Below are positions 1 to 9,322 of a stretch of 64,000 nt of DNA, one piece after another. The DNA is from Streptomyces xiamenensis. GTDB lineage: Bacteria > Actinomycetota > Actinomycetes > Streptomycetales > Streptomycetaceae. The notes under the pieces are model-generated. The model had not been told where the DNA came from. It made no database searches and worked only from the letters and a program-made list of their open reading frames with translations. The stretch spans positions 1,178,001 through 1,242,000 of the forward strand of contig NZ_CP009922.3 of assembly GCF_000993785.3 (NCBI RefSeq). The letters run 5' to 3'. Positions within the stretch are counted from its first letter, which is position 1. Each line of letters begins with the position of its first letter. Both the position numbers and the translations under genes were made by a program.

Positions 1-724
1 TGGTCAGCTCGTCCAGGCCGTCGTCGCCGCGGAAGATCAGCGCCGAGCTGCCCCGTTCGGCCAGCACTCCGGCCATGATCGGGGCCATCCGGGCGTCGGC
101 CACGCCGGTGGCCTGGGCCCGGACCCGGGCCGGGTTGGTCAGCGGCCCCAGGAAGTTGAACGGGGTCGCCACCCCCAGCTCGCGCCGGGCGCCCGCCACA
201 TGGCGCAGCGCGGGGTGGAAGTTGGCGGCGAAGCAGAAGGTGATGCCCGCCTCCTGCGCCACTTCGGCGACCCGCTCGGGAGGCAGCGTGAGGTTGACGC
301 CCAGCTTCTCCAGGACGTCGGAGGCGCCGCTGGCGCTGGAGGCCGCCCGGTTGCCGTGCTTGACGACCTTGGCGCCGGTGCCGGCCACCACGATGGCGGA
401 CATGGTGGAGATGTTGACGGTCTTGGCCCGGTCGCCGCCGGTGCCCACGATGTCCACGGCCGGGCCGGGGACCTCGATCAGCCGGGCGTGCGCGTACATG
501 GCCCGGACGAGGCCGGCGATCTCGCCGACCGTCTCGCCCTTGGCGCGCAGCGCTACCGCGAATCCGGCGATCTGCGCGTCGGTGGCCTCGCCGCGCATGA
601 TGCGGTCCATCGCCCAGGCGGTGTCCCCGGTGGAGAGGTCGGTTCCGGCGATGAGGGCGGTGAGGATGTCCGGCCAGGCGCGGGCCGCCGCGGCGTCGTC
701 GCCGACGGGGGGCACAGTGCTCAT
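1..724 (-). CDS. trpD: anthranilate phosphoribosyltransferase (5' part, runs off window)
   Basis: TrpD transfers phosphoribose from PRPP to anthranilate, the second committed step of tryptophan synthesis (family knowledge). The visible 241 residues read from ATG at 724 with an AGAGGTGA ribosome site just upstream. They contain the PRPP/anthranilate motifs [14 protein letters not shown] (around residue 95) and KHGNRA (around 122), and later [12 protein letters not shown]. The C-terminal third lies outside the window. It is the next gene downstream of the qcr operon on the same strand, but a strong hairpin at 790-820 separates them, so it is probably a separate transcription unit. Confidence 0.95.
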   Translation of the reverse strand, partial: MSTVPPVGDDAAAARAWPDILTALIAGTDLSTGDTAWAMDRIMRGEATDAQIAGFAVALRAKGETVGEIAGLVRAMYAHARLIEVPGPAVDIVGTGGDRAKTVNISTMSAIVVAGTGAKVVKHGNRAASSASGASDVLEKLGVNLTLPPERVAEVAQEAGITFCFAANFHPALRHVAGARRELGVATPFNFLGPLTNPARVRAQATGVADARMAPIMAGVLAERGSSALIFRGDDGLDELT

Positions 725-789
725 GGCTCACCTCTGGGGGGATCCGGGGATCTTCTGCGGGGCAGCCTAACCTGCCCGCGACATGGCAA

Positions 790-820
790 GAGCCCCGGTC
801 CGAAGATCGGACCGGGGCTC
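790..820 (-). terminator. intrinsic hairpin terminator after qcrB
   Basis: A perfect inverted repeat, GAGCCCCGGTCCG / CGGACCGGGGCTC with a short AAGAT loop, lies 25 bases beyond the qcrB stop codon and before trpD. Its position fits the end of the ctaE-qcrCAB transcript. Confidence 0.8.
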
Positions 821-844
821 TGACCCGTCAGCGCGGAACGCGGC

Positions 845-2500
845 TCAGTGGTGGCCGTGCCCCTCGGTGATCTCGCGGTACTCCTCGGCGGTCGGCTTGG
901 TGACCTGACCGCTCTCGCCGAAGTAGCCGCGGCTGACCTTGACCCGCATCCGCTCGATGACGCCGACCTTGTTCCGGACCCCGTTCTCGTCCGTCGCAGG
1001 CGGCAGTTCGGCCGGCTTGTACTGGTCGTGCGCGGTGAGCGTGTGCAGCTGCTCGCGGTCCAGCGGCTCGTGCACCTCGATAAACTCGCCGTGCGGCAGC
1101 CGCTTGATCACACCGGTCTCCCGGCCGTGCAGCACCTTCTCCTTGTCCCGGCGCTGCAGGCCCAGGCACACCCGGCGGGTGGCCCAGAAGACGAGCACCG
1201 GCAGGACGAAGAACGCGACCCGGCAGACCCAGGTGATGGTGTTGATCGACAGCCCGAACTTCAGCGCGATCACGTCGTTGCCACCGGCCACCAGGGCGAC
1301 CAGGTACCAGCTGATCCACGCCACACCGAACGCGGTACGGGTCGGCGCGTTGCGCGGCCGCTCCGCGATGTGGTGCTCGCGCCGGTCCTTGGTGACCCAG
1401 CTCTCGAAGAACGGGTACACCGCGATGATGATCAGCATCAGCGGGAAGACCGCCAGCGGCACCAGCAGACCGAAGTTCAGCGTGTACCCGCCCGGGATCA
1501 CCCACTCCCAGCCCGGCATCAGACGCACCAGGCCCTCGGAGAAGCCCAGATACCAGTCCGGTTGCGCGTTGGAGGTGATCTGGTCCGGCCGGTACGGACC
1601 GAGCACCCACACCCCGTTGATCGTCGTGGTCGCGGCGATGATCGCGATCACACCGAAGACCAGGAAGAAGAACCCGCCGGCCTTGGCCATGTACACCGGG
1701 AACAGCGGGAAACCGACCACGTTGGTGTTGCGGCGGCCGGGCCCGGCGTAGTGGGTGTGCTTGTGGAACACGATCAGGATGAGGTGGGCCACCACCAGCG
1801 CCGCCATGATGCCGGGCAGCAGCAGCACGTGCGCGACGAAGAACCTCGGGATGATGTCCGTGCCGGGGAACTCCCCGCCGAAGACGAACATCTGGATGTA
1901 GGAGCCGACCACCGGGACGGCGAGCATCGCGCCCTCGGAGAAGCGGATACCGACACCGGAGAGCAGGTCGTCGGGGAGCGAGTAGCCCGTCAGACCGGTG
2001 AGGATCGCCAGCACGAAGAGCAGGAAGCCGAAGACCCAGTTGACCTCACGCGGCTTGCGGAAGGCACCGGTGAAGAACACCCGCATCATGTGCATGAAGA
2101 TGCCGACCACGAAGATCAGCGCGGCCCAGTGGTGGATCTGCCGCACGAGCAGACCACCGCGGACCTCGAAGCTGATGTCGAGCGTCGAGGCGTACGCCTC
2201 GGACATCAGCAGCCCGTTCATGGGCGCGTAGGAGCCGTGGTACTCGACCTCCGCCATGCTCGGCACGAAGAACAGCGTCAGATAGACACCGGTCGCGATG
2301 AGGATGATGAAGGCGTAGAGGCAGATCTCACCCAGCAGGAAGGACCAGTGGTCCGGGAAGATCTTGCGCATGTTGGCCTTGGCGAGGGAGTAGATCCCCA
2401 CCCGGCCGTCCGCCCAGTCGGCGATGCGCTCGCCGGCGGGCGCCTTGCCCCGCGAGGACGGTGCCTCGGGAGCCTCGGCGTTCTTGGTTGCCGTACTCAT
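845..2500 (-). CDS. qcrB: cytochrome bc1 complex cytochrome b subunit
   Basis: Membrane subunit of the menaquinol:cytochrome c oxidoreductase, which carries both b hemes and the quinol sites. The 551 residues contain the paired heme-ligand helices (QIHHWAALIF...MHMMRVF and FVAHVLLLPG...HLILIVFHKH) and a PDWY motif, the actinobacterial counterpart of PEWY at the Qo site. A soluble tail of about 110 residues follows the last helices, typical of actinobacterial QcrB and absent from mitochondrial-type b. Its ATG overlaps the qcrA stop as ATGA, which implies translational coupling. Last gene of ctaE-qcrCAB. Confidence 0.97.
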   Translation of the reverse strand: MSTATKNAEAPEAPSSRGKAPAGERIADWADGRVGIYSLAKANMRKIFPDHWSFLLGEICLYAFIILIATGVYLTLFFVPSMAEVEYHGSYAPMNGLLMSEAYASTLDISFEVRGGLLVRQIHHWAALIFVVGIFMHMMRVFFTGAFRKPREVNWVFGFLLFVLAILTGLTGYSLPDDLLSGVGIRFSEGAMLAVPVVGSYIQMFVFGGEFPGTDIIPRFFVAHVLLLPGIMAALVVAHLILIVFHKHTHYAGPGRRNTNVVGFPLFPVYMAKAGGFFFLVFGVIAIIAATTTINGVWVLGPYRPDQITSNAQPDWYLGFSEGLVRLMPGWEWVIPGGYTLNFGLLVPLAVFPLMLIIIAVYPFFESWVTKDRREHHIAERPRNAPTRTAFGVAWISWYLVALVAGGNDVIALKFGLSINTITWVCRVAFFVLPVLVFWATRRVCLGLQRRDKEKVLHGRETGVIKRLPHGEFIEVHEPLDREQLHTLTAHDQYKPAELPPATDENGVRNKVGVIERMRVKVSRGYFGESGQVTKPTAEEYREITEGHGHH

Positions 2501-3573
2501 CCGCGCTCCCAGAAGCTCGGGCCGGGCGGCTCCTCGAAGTCACCGAGGGCTTCGAGGTAACCGTCGTCGTTCACCTTGATACGCAGCTGCGGCAGCGGGT
2601 GGCCCGCGGGACCGAACAGCACCCGGGCCCCGTCGGCGAGGTCGAACGTCGACTGGTGGCAGGGGCACAGCGCGTGATGGGTCTGCTGCTCGTACAGGGT
2701 GGCCGGGCAACCGATGTGCGTGCAGATCTTGGAGAAGCACAGGATGCCCTCGTGGCCCCACTCGGCCGACTTCGGGTCCTTGATGTCGTCCGGCTCCAGG
2801 CGGACCAGCATGACCGCGGCCTTGGCGATCTCGACCTGGAAGTTGTGGTCGTGCGGGTCGAGACCCTCCGGCATGGCCTGGGTCAGCGAACCGAGCGTGA
2901 TGTCCTCGGGCCGCAGCGGCTGCATCGTGTTCTCGTTGATGATCAGCGAGCCGGGCTTCCACATGGTGTGGCGCAGCTTGGTGCCGGGCAGCGGGCCGAG
3001 GTCGCGCAGCAGCACCACTCCGGAGAGCGGTACCAGCGCCAGCGCGCCGAAGAGCGTGGTCCGCACCAGCTTGCGCCGGCCGAACTGCGACTCCTTGGTG
3101 CCCTGGGCGAAGTCCGCCAGGACCTGGGCCTTGACCTCGGGCGTGGCCTCGATCGGGTGTCGCTCGTCGCTCATCTCCTCGTCGGACATCAGCGTGCGGG
3201 CCCAGTGGACCGCGCCCGCGCCGATGCAGAAGAGGGCGACACCCAGGGTCAGACCGAGGGCGAAGTTGAGCCCGCTGATGTGACCGAAGGGCCAGATGTA
3301 GACGATCTTGTCGATCGGGATCGCCACGTAGGAGGCGATGAAGCCGATGGTGGACAGCATGGACACCGTGAACAGCAGGGCCACGGTGCGCTCGGACCGT
3401 TTGGCGGCCCGCTCGTCGATGTCCTGCCTGCGGTGTTCGTGCGGCGGCAGTCCGGGGTCGGCGAACGGATCGTCCGCCGGGGCCACCGCGCCACGCTCCT
3501 GCTCGCTCGGCAGGTGTTCGTCAGACACGTTGTTGTGGGAGTTCCGGGAGTCGTTGTCGTCGGGATTGCTCAT
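2497..3573 (-). CDS. qcrA: cytochrome bc1 complex Rieske iron-sulfur subunit
   Basis: Carries the high-potential 2Fe-2S cluster that passes electrons from menaquinol to the c-type heme subunit. The 358-residue protein has an acidic N-terminus, about three membrane helices (actinobacterial type, longer than the usual single anchor) and a C-terminal Rieske fold with both cluster boxes, CTHIGC and CPCHQS. The start at ATG 3573 was preferred to one 12 codons upstream because it overlaps the qcrC stop as ATGA and has a purine-rich GGCGAAGAAG leader. It overlaps qcrB by 4 bases. Confidence 0.96.
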   Translation of the reverse strand: MSNPDDNDSRNSHNNVSDEHLPSEQERGAVAPADDPFADPGLPPHEHRRQDIDERAAKRSERTVALLFTVSMLSTIGFIASYVAIPIDKIVYIWPFGHISGLNFALGLTLGVALFCIGAGAVHWARTLMSDEEMSDERHPIEATPEVKAQVLADFAQGTKESQFGRRKLVRTTLFGALALVPLSGVVLLRDLGPLPGTKLRHTMWKPGSLIINENTMQPLRPEDITLGSLTQAMPEGLDPHDHNFQVEIAKAAVMLVRLEPDDIKDPKSAEWGHEGILCFSKICTHIGCPATLYEQQTHHALCPCHQSTFDLADGARVLFGPAGHPLPQLRIKVNDDGYLEALGDFEEPPGPSFWERG

Positions 3574-4379
3574 GACTTCTTCGCCTTCGCGCTGCGGGCG
3601 GCGATCCACACGGCCACGGCGATCAGCATGCCGATGCCGATGGTCCAGGCGAAGAAGCCCTCACCCACCGGGCCGTATCCGCCCAGGCTCAGACCGCCGG
3701 GGTTGGGCGACTCGGAGGTGTTGGTCGCGTCCAGCCAGGCGATGATGTCGCGCTTGGCGTCCTCGGGGAGCACCCCGTCGGGGAAGGAGGGCATGTTCTG
3801 CGGGCCGGTCAGCATGGCTTCGTACAGGTGACGCGGGTTCACGTCCGCCAGGTTGGGGGCGAACTTGCCGTGCGTCAGCGCACCGCCCTGACCGGTGTAG
3901 TTGTGGCACTGCGAGCAGTTGGTGCGGAACAGTTCGCCACCGCGCGCCGGGTCACCCTGGGCGGGGTCGTACGCGTCGGACTCCGGCACGGCCGGGCCGG
4001 GGCCCAGGGAGGCGATGTACGCGGCGAGCTGGTCGATCTCGGCCTGGTTGTAGACGGTGGGCTTGCGTTCGGCCTGCGGGCCCGGCTGCGCCATGGGCAT
4101 CCGGCCGGTGCCCACCTGGAAGTCGACGGAAGCGGCACCGACACCCACCAGAGAGGGTCCACCGGTGCCGCCCTGGCCCTCGTTGCCGTGGCAGCTGGAG
4201 CAGCCCACGGAGTAGAGCGCCTTGCCTTCCTCGATGGCGAGGGTCTGGGCCGTTTCCTCGGCCTGGGCCTCACCCGAGGGCGCCAGTACGGCGTACAGCC
4301 CCCCGGTGACCGCCAGCGCGAAGATAAGGACGACGAGCGCAGCCAGCGGATGGCGCCGTCGTGCGGAGAGCTTTTTCAC
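3570..4379 (-). CDS. qcrC: cytochrome bc1 complex diheme cytochrome c subunit
   Basis: Diheme c subunit that replaces soluble cytochrome c in Actinobacteria and wires complex III directly to the aa3 oxidase. The 269 residues show an N-terminal membrane segment (about 11-33), two CxxCH heme sites (C60-SSC-H64 and C155-SQC-H159) with downstream Met ligands (RMPM, NMPSFP), and a C-terminal anchor ending in lysines. It follows ctaE by 75 bases on the same strand and overlaps qcrA by 4 bases, so ctaE-qcrC-qcrA-qcrB reads as one operon. Confidence 0.96.
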   Translation of the reverse strand: MKKLSARRRHPLAALVVLIFALAVTGGLYAVLAPSGEAQAEETAQTLAIEEGKALYSVGCSSCHGNEGQGGTGGPSLVGVGAASVDFQVGTGRMPMAQPGPQAERKPTVYNQAEIDQLAAYIASLGPGPAVPESDAYDPAQGDPARGGELFRTNCSQCHNYTGQGGALTHGKFAPNLADVNPRHLYEAMLTGPQNMPSFPDGVLPEDAKRDIIAWLDATNTSESPNPGGLSLGGYGPVGEGFFAWTIGIGMLIAVAVWIAARSAKAKKS

Positions 4380-4454
4380 GGATTACCCCGGTGTCAGGAT
4401 CTGCTGCGTCGGTGCTTGAGGTGTGCGTCGGAGCGCGTCCGGTGCGGCGACCGG

Positions 4455-5072
4455 CTACTTGATCAGGTAGATCGTGGCGAAGAGGCCGATCCAGACGACA
4501 TCCACGAAGTGCCAGTAGTAGGACACGACGATGGCCGACGTGGCCTGCTCGTGGGTGAACCGCCGCGCCGCGTAGGTCCGTCCCAGGACCAGCAGGAAGG
4601 CGATCAGTCCGCCCACCACGTGGAGGCCGTGGAAGCCGGTGGTGAGGTAGAAGGCGGACCCGTACGGGTCGGAGGACAGCGTGACGCCCTCGTGCACCAG
4701 TTCCACATACTCCGTCACCTGGCCGCCGATGAAGACCGCGCCCATGACGAAGGTGACCACGAACCACAGGCGCAGCTTCTTCACGTCGCCGCGCTCGGCG
4801 GCGAAGACGCCGAGCTGGCAGAACAGGGAAGAGAGCACCAGGATCGAGGTGTTGCCCAGGGCGAAGGGGACGTTGAGGGTATCCGCCTTATCCGTCCAGA
4901 AGTCCGCTCCCATCACCGATCGCAGGGTGAAGTACATCGCGAAGAGCGCCGCGAAGAACATCAGCTCGGAACTCAGCCAGATGACGGTTCCGACGCTGGT
5001 GACATTCGGCCTGTTGACCGAGGGGTGTGCGCGCCCGGTTTCTACTGCTGTTGCTGTCGCCACGCCGGACAT
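4455..5072 (-). CDS. ctaE: cytochrome c oxidase subunit III
   Basis: Core membrane subunit of the aa3-type oxidase. The 205 residues form about five membrane helices with the subunit III signatures WLSSELMFF near residue 30 and FHGLHVVGG near residue 145. The short length (no N-terminal two-helix bundle) is normal in Actinobacteria. It is the first gene of the ctaE-qcrCAB unit, apart from ctaCDF, an arrangement usual in this phylum. A divergent gene starts 169 bases away, so the space between holds promoters for both; I could not assign a clear -10/-35 pair. Confidence 0.95.
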   Translation of the reverse strand: MSGVATATAVETGRAHPSVNRPNVTSVGTVIWLSSELMFFAALFAMYFTLRSVMGADFWTDKADTLNVPFALGNTSILVLSSLFCQLGVFAAERGDVKKLRLWFVVTFVMGAVFIGGQVTEYVELVHEGVTLSSDPYGSAFYLTTGFHGLHVVGGLIAFLLVLGRTYAARRFTHEQATSAIVVSYYWHFVDVVWIGLFATIYLIK

Positions 5073-5241
5073 TATGTCGGTCGCTTATCCGGCGCTTAGC
5101 CGGGGGGTGCCATTCGGTGTGTCCAAGCGGTATGTCCTGGGACGACGCGGGGCCACTCCGAGGTTGACGACCCCTGCCGCCGGGCGGTGCCGACGGAGTA
5201 GCATCCGGGCCACGCTACCCGTCCATTCACGCGGAGGAACG

Positions 5242-5643
5242 ATGCAGCGGACCGCAACGGTGCTGGTCTACAGCGACGACGCGAACACCCGCGAACAGGT
5301 ACGTCTGGCGGCCGGCCGCCGCCCCGCCTCGGACGCCCCGGCGGTGGAGTATGTGGAGTGCGCCACCCTGCCCGCCGTGCTGTCCGAACTGGAGCGCGGC
5401 GGCATCGATGTGTGCGTGCTGGACGGCGAGGCCGTCCCGGCGGGCGGCATGGGCGTGTGCCGGCAGATCAAGGACGAGATCTTCGACTGCCCGCCCGTGC
5501 TGCTGCTGATCGGACGGCCCCAGGACGCCTGGCTGGCGACCTGGAGCCGGGCGGAGTCGGCCGTACCGCACCCGGTGGACCCGGTCCAGCTGGCGGCCGC
5601 CCTGGCGGAACTGCTGCGCTCGCGGCTGCCTGCCGTCGCCTGA
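5242..5643 (+). CDS. orphan response-regulator receiver-like protein
   Basis: A 133-residue single-domain protein with the receiver layout: a first strand ending in an acidic pair (VLVYSDD, 7-13), an Asp in the phospho-acceptor position (VCVLDGE, about residue 55), and a final strand followed by HPVDP where canonical receivers have KP. There is no output domain. The start at ATG 5242 follows GCGGAGGAAC, a strong ribosome site. It lies alone, divergent from ctaE and convergent with the L,D-transpeptidase gene. The His in place of the conserved Lys suggests altered or absent phosphorylation signalling (inference). Partner unknown. Confidence 0.75.
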   Translation: MQRTATVLVYSDDANTREQVRLAAGRRPASDAPAVEYVECATLPAVLSELERGGIDVCVLDGEAVPAGGMGVCRQIKDEIFDCPPVLLLIGRPQDAWLATWSRAESAVPHPVDPVQLAAALAELLRSRLPAVA

Positions 5644-5663
5644 GCCGGGAGAGCCCTGGCTGA

Positions 5664-5696
5664 GGCCCCGGCCGGTCACTGGACGGGGCCGGGGCC
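5664..5696. terminator. shared bidirectional terminator
   Basis: GGCCCCGGCC and GGCCGGGGCC form a 10-bp perfect stem in the 85-base space between the receiver-like gene and the convergent L,D-transpeptidase gene. Confidence 0.65.
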
Positions 5697-5728
5697 ACAG
5701 GGCGGCTCCCAGGAGCTCTGGCGGGCTC

Positions 5729-7018
5729 TCAGAGCGCCGGGGCGAGCCGGCTGGGGCTGCCGGAGGCGCCGGCCGGGTCGGGCGCCTGGTGGAGCGCGCT
5801 GCCCGCCAGCCACTCGTCCCAGGACAGGTTCCAGTCGCCGAAGCCGTTGCCGAAGGGCGCCATGTCCTCGCCGTATCCGTTGATGTGTTCGACGATGTCG
5901 CCCTGGCGCACGGTTTCGAAGAACCAGCGGGCGTCGGCGTCACTCATTCCGGTACACCCGTGGCTGACGTTGGAGTTGCCCTGGGAGCCCACCGACCAGG
6001 GCGCGGCGTGCACGTACTCGCCGCTCCAGGTGAGCCGGGTGGCCCAGGAGACATCGAGGTCGTACGACTCGGAGCTGCCGGCCGGGATGCCGATGCTGGT
6101 GCCGGTCATCCGGACGTTCTGCTCCTGGCCGAGGACGACCTTCTTGCCGTCGCGGGTGGCGAATCCCACTTTTCCGGTGGTGATGGGCAGGGTGCGCAGG
6201 ACCTCGCCGTTGCGGGAGACGGTCATGTGGTGGCCGCTGATGTCGGCCACGGCCTCCACGCGGTCGCCGATGGTGAGCTGGAGTTCCTGCCCGGCACCGC
6301 CGCGCAGTCCGTCCCTGATGTGCAGTCCGGCGAGCTGGGAGCTGACCGTGACGCTGGCCCCGGCCGGCCAGTACTCCTTGGGCCGGTAGTGCAGCAGGGT
6401 GTCGTCCACCCAGTGCCACGAGCCCTCCACCTGGGGCTCGGAGGCGACCGTGAGGGCGCTCTCCACCAGGAGGCGTTCGGCCGGGTCGGCGACCTCCTCG
6501 CTGAGCTCCGCGGTGAGCGGCTGACCGACCCCGTAGGTGCCCGCGGTGGGGCCCAGTTCGACGTCGAGGGGGGAGGCGTCCGAGTCGCCGGTGCTGAAGG
6601 TGTGGGTGCCGCGCCCCGGGCGGCCGTCGTTCTCGGTGCTCACCTGAATGGTGTAGCTGGCCCCGGCCGCCAGCGGGCTGGTGCTGTGCCAGCTGCTGCC
6701 GTCCTCGGACAGCTGTCCGGTGACGGTGCGGCCGATCGCGTCGGTGGCCACCACGTCCGTGATCCGGCCGTCGGTGTCCTTGCTGGTGATCTTCAGTGGC
6801 TCGTCGGGGTTGACGGCGGCGTCGCTGTCCCCGGCGGGGCCGAAGGAGAGCTGTTCCGTGGCGTCGTAGGGCTTGCCCGTGAGGGATCTGGAGGCATCGC
6901 TGCACGCGGTGACCCAGACCATCAGCGGGGCGAGTATCAGGGCGCAGCTGAGCGCCGTCCGGCGGGATGCGACCGCCCTGATGGGCGCGCTGTCCGAGAT
7001 GCCTCTTTCGTGACCCAT
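5729..7018 (-). CDS. lipoprotein L,D-transpeptidase (Ig-like + YkuD)
   Basis: Makes 3-3 crosslinks in peptidoglycan, outside the membrane (family knowledge). From ATG 7018 the 429 residues give an n-region, a hydrophobic stretch and a lipobox VTAC with Cys39, then Ig-like domains (about 70-265) and a C-terminal YkuD domain with SHGCTGM; the nucleophile is Cys355. No Shine-Dalgarno precedes ATG 7018. A GTG two codons upstream (7024) sits about where transcription would start from the AT-rich -10 at 7034-7039, so a leaderless or near-leaderless message is possible. The gene interrupts the two oxidase gene clusters without obvious functional tie. Confidence 0.9.
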   Translation of the reverse strand: MGHERGISDSAPIRAVASRRTALSCALILAPLMVWVTACSDASRSLTGKPYDATEQLSFGPAGDSDAAVNPDEPLKITSKDTDGRITDVVATDAIGRTVTGQLSEDGSSWHSTSPLAAGASYTIQVSTENDGRPGRGTHTFSTGDSDASPLDVELGPTAGTYGVGQPLTAELSEEVADPAERLLVESALTVASEPQVEGSWHWVDDTLLHYRPKEYWPAGASVTVSSQLAGLHIRDGLRGGAGQELQLTIGDRVEAVADISGHHMTVSRNGEVLRTLPITTGKVGFATRDGKKVVLGQEQNVRMTGTSIGIPAGSSESYDLDVSWATRLTWSGEYVHAAPWSVGSQGNSNVSHGCTGMSDADARWFFETVRQGDIVEHINGYGEDMAPFGNGFGDWNLSWDEWLAGSALHQAPDPAGASGSPSRLAPAL

Positions 7019-7033
7019 GGTCACAAAATACGA

Positions 7034-7063
7034 ATAATACTCCGACAGGGCGCGCGGAGTTCC
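7034..7063 (-). promoter_or_regulatory. candidate promoter of the L,D-transpeptidase gene
   Basis: On the minus strand GGAACT (7063-7058) and TATTAT (7039-7034) are 18 bases apart, in an AT-rich island just upstream of the gene. A GGAAC -35 is typical of envelope-stress ECF sigma factors (SigE type), which control cell-wall genes in Streptomyces; the -10 looks more like a housekeeping one. Weak, sequence-only call. Confidence 0.3.
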
Positions 7064-7106
7064 CGCATTCGGGGGACCCACCGGTCGCGTCGCCTCTCCC
7101 CGGCAC

Positions 7107-7146
7107 GCCGCCGGCCCCCGGGGAGGCTTCCCCGGGGGCCGGCGGC
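7107..7146 (-). terminator. strong hairpin terminator after ctaF
   Basis: GCCGCCGGCCCCCGGGGA pairs with TCCCCGGGGGCCGGCGGC around a four-base loop (18 bp). It sits 24 bases beyond the ctaF stop and upstream of the L,D-transpeptidase promoter, isolating the ctaCDF transcript. Confidence 0.85.
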
Positions 7147-7169
7147 GGTACGTGCGCGGGACGTCGCGG

Positions 7170-7568
7170 CTACTGGTTCTGGTTCTCGCCCCGGTAGAAC
7201 TCGAAGACCCACAGCCACAGACCGACGAGCAGCAGCGGCGCGGTGAAGAACGCCAGCCACCAGCCGAACACCGGCCCCATGAAGGCGGTCAGACCACCGA
7301 GCGCCAGCACCAGCGGCGCCCAGCTGTGCGGCGCGAAGAAGCCGAGCTCCCCCGCGTCGTCCGCGATGTCGGCGTCCTTGCGGTCCTGCGCCCCGGTGTC
7401 CACCCGGCGGGCCGTGAAGACCAGGTAGAACCCGATCATCGCGGCCAGCGAGAAGGACAGGAACAGGGCGGTGGTGCCCACCGGCTCCTTGGACCACAGT
7501 CCGTAGACGATGGCCGCGCCCAGCATGAACAGGGCGATGCCGCTGAAGAGGTAACCCTGGATCTTCAC
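7170..7568 (-). CDS. ctaF: cytochrome c oxidase subunit IV (actinobacterial)
   Basis: Small structural subunit specific to actinobacterial aa3 oxidases. The 132 residues form four hydrophobic segments (about 5-25, 33-52, 85-105, 108-127) with little else. The start is GTG 7568, which overlaps the ctaD stop as GTGA; no other start exists between that stop and the first helix. Third gene of ctaCDF, with a strong terminator directly downstream. Confidence 0.9.
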   Translation of the reverse strand: MKIQGYLFSGIALFMLGAAIVYGLWSKEPVGTTALFLSFSLAAMIGFYLVFTARRVDTGAQDRKDADIADDAGELGFFAPHSWAPLVLALGGLTAFMGPVFGWWLAFFTAPLLLVGLWLWVFEFYRGENQNQ

Positions 7569-9322
7569 TTGGCGTCTCCCTCGGACTCGGTGCGGCCCTC
7601 GGTCGGCTTGCTCTCGGTCCCACCGGTCACCGCGGTGCGGGGATCGGTGTTCTCCAGCGCGTCCAGCACGGCCAGCTCCGGGTGGTGCAGGTCGAACGCC
7701 GGCGATTCGGAGCGGATCTTCGGCAGGGTGACGAAGTTGTGCCGCGGCGGCGGGGAGGAGGTCGCCCACTCCAGCGAGCGGCCGTAGCCCCACGGGTCGT
7801 CGGCGTTGACCGGCTTCCCGTACTTCCACGTCTTCCAGACGTTGTAGAAGAACGGCAGCATCGACATGCCCAGCAGGAACGAGCTGATGGTGGAGATGGT
7901 GTTCAGCGCGGTGAAGCCGTCCGCGGCCAGATAGTCCGCGTACCGCCGCACCATGCCCTCGGTGCCCAGCCAGTGCTGGACCAGGAAGGTGCCGTGGAAG
8001 CCGATGAACAGCGTCCAGAAGGTGATCTTGCCGAGACGCTCGTCCAGCATCTTGCCGGTCCACTTCGGCCACCAGAAATGGAAGCCGGCGAACATCGCGA
8101 AGACCACGGTGCCGAACACCACGTAGTGGAAGTGCGCCACCACGAAGTAGGTGTCCGAGACATGGAAGTCCAGCGGCGGCGAGGCCAGGATGACACCGGT
8201 CAGACCACCGAAGAGGAACGTGACCAGGAAGCCGATCGACCACAGCATCGGGGTCTCGAAACTCAGTGACCCCTTCCACATGGTGCCGATCCAGTTGAAG
8301 AACTTCACACCGGTCGGTACCGCGATCAGGAAGGTCATGAACGAGAAGAACGGTAGGAGTACCGCTCCCGTCACGTACATGTGGTGCGCCCACACCGTCA
8401 CCGACAGACCGGCGATGGAAATGGTCGCGATGACCAGACCGATGTAACCGAAGATCGGCTTGCGGCTGAAGACCGGGATGATCTCCGAGATGATGCCGAA
8501 GAACGGCAGCGCGATGATGTACACCTCTGGATGGCCGAAGAACCAGAAGAGGTGTTGCCACAGAATCGAGCCGCCGTTGGCCGGATTGAAGATTTGTGCC
8601 CCGAACACCCGGTCGGCGGCCAGCGCGAACAGCGCGGCGGCCAGCACGGGGAAGGCCAGCAGCACGAGCACACCGGTGAGCAGGACGTTCCAGGTGAAGA
8701 TCGGCATCCGGAACATCGTCATGCCGGGGGCGCGCATGCAGATGATGGTGGTGATGAAGTTGACCGCGCCCAGGATGGTGCCGAAGCCGGAGAAGGCCAG
8801 CCCCATCACCCACATGTCGGCGCCCACGCCCGGCGAGCGGACCGCGTCGGACAGCGGTGAGTAGGCGAACCAGCCGAAGCTCGCGGCGCCCTGCGGGGTG
8901 AAGAAGCCCGCGATCACCAGCAGACCGCCGAAGAGGTACAGCCAGTACGCCAGCATGTTCAGCCGCGGGAACGCCACATCGGGCGCGCCGATCTGCAGCG
9001 GCATGATCCAGTTCGCGAACCCGGCGAACAGCGGGGTCGCGAAGAGCAGCAGCATCACCGTGCCGTGCATGGTGAACAGCTGGTTGAACTGCTCCTTGGA
9101 GACCAGCTGCAGACCCGGCCTGGCCAGCTCGGCGCGCATGATGAGCGCCATGACGCCGCCGATGATGAAGAAGATGAACGACGTCAGCAGATACATATTG
9201 CCGATCGTCTTGTGATCCGTGGTGGTGAGCCACTTGATCACAATATTGCCGGGCTCTTTCCGGCGCACCGGCGGCACTGCCTTCGCGGCGCCGGCCTCCT
9301 GTGGGGTGTCAAGGATTGTCAC
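7565..9322 (-). CDS. ctaD: cytochrome c oxidase subunit I
   Basis: Catalytic heme-copper subunit that reduces oxygen and pumps protons. The 585 residues have about twelve membrane helices. The CuB/tyrosine motif [10 protein letters not shown] and the heme a/a3 ligand motif [10 protein letters not shown] are both intact, and DHKTIGNMY at the N-terminus is typical of the family. GTG 9322 overlaps the ctaC stop as GTGA, so ctaC, ctaD and ctaF are each coupled by 4-base overlaps. The hydrophilic C-terminal tail of about 50 residues is variable in the family. Confidence 0.97.
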   Translation of the reverse strand: MTILDTPQEAGAAKAVPPVRRKEPGNIVIKWLTTTDHKTIGNMYLLTSFIFFIIGGVMALIMRAELARPGLQLVSKEQFNQLFTMHGTVMLLLFATPLFAGFANWIMPLQIGAPDVAFPRLNMLAYWLYLFGGLLVIAGFFTPQGAASFGWFAYSPLSDAVRSPGVGADMWVMGLAFSGFGTILGAVNFITTIICMRAPGMTMFRMPIFTWNVLLTGVLVLLAFPVLAAALFALAADRVFGAQIFNPANGGSILWQHLFWFFGHPEVYIIALPFFGIISEIIPVFSRKPIFGYIGLVIATISIAGLSVTVWAHHMYVTGAVLLPFFSFMTFLIAVPTGVKFFNWIGTMWKGSLSFETPMLWSIGFLVTFLFGGLTGVILASPPLDFHVSDTYFVVAHFHYVVFGTVVFAMFAGFHFWWPKWTGKMLDERLGKITFWTLFIGFHGTFLVQHWLGTEGMVRRYADYLAADGFTALNTISTISSFLLGMSMLPFFYNVWKTWKYGKPVNADDPWGYGRSLEWATSSPPPRHNFVTLPKIRSESPAFDLHHPELAVLDALENTDPRTAVTGGTESKPTEGRTESEGDAK

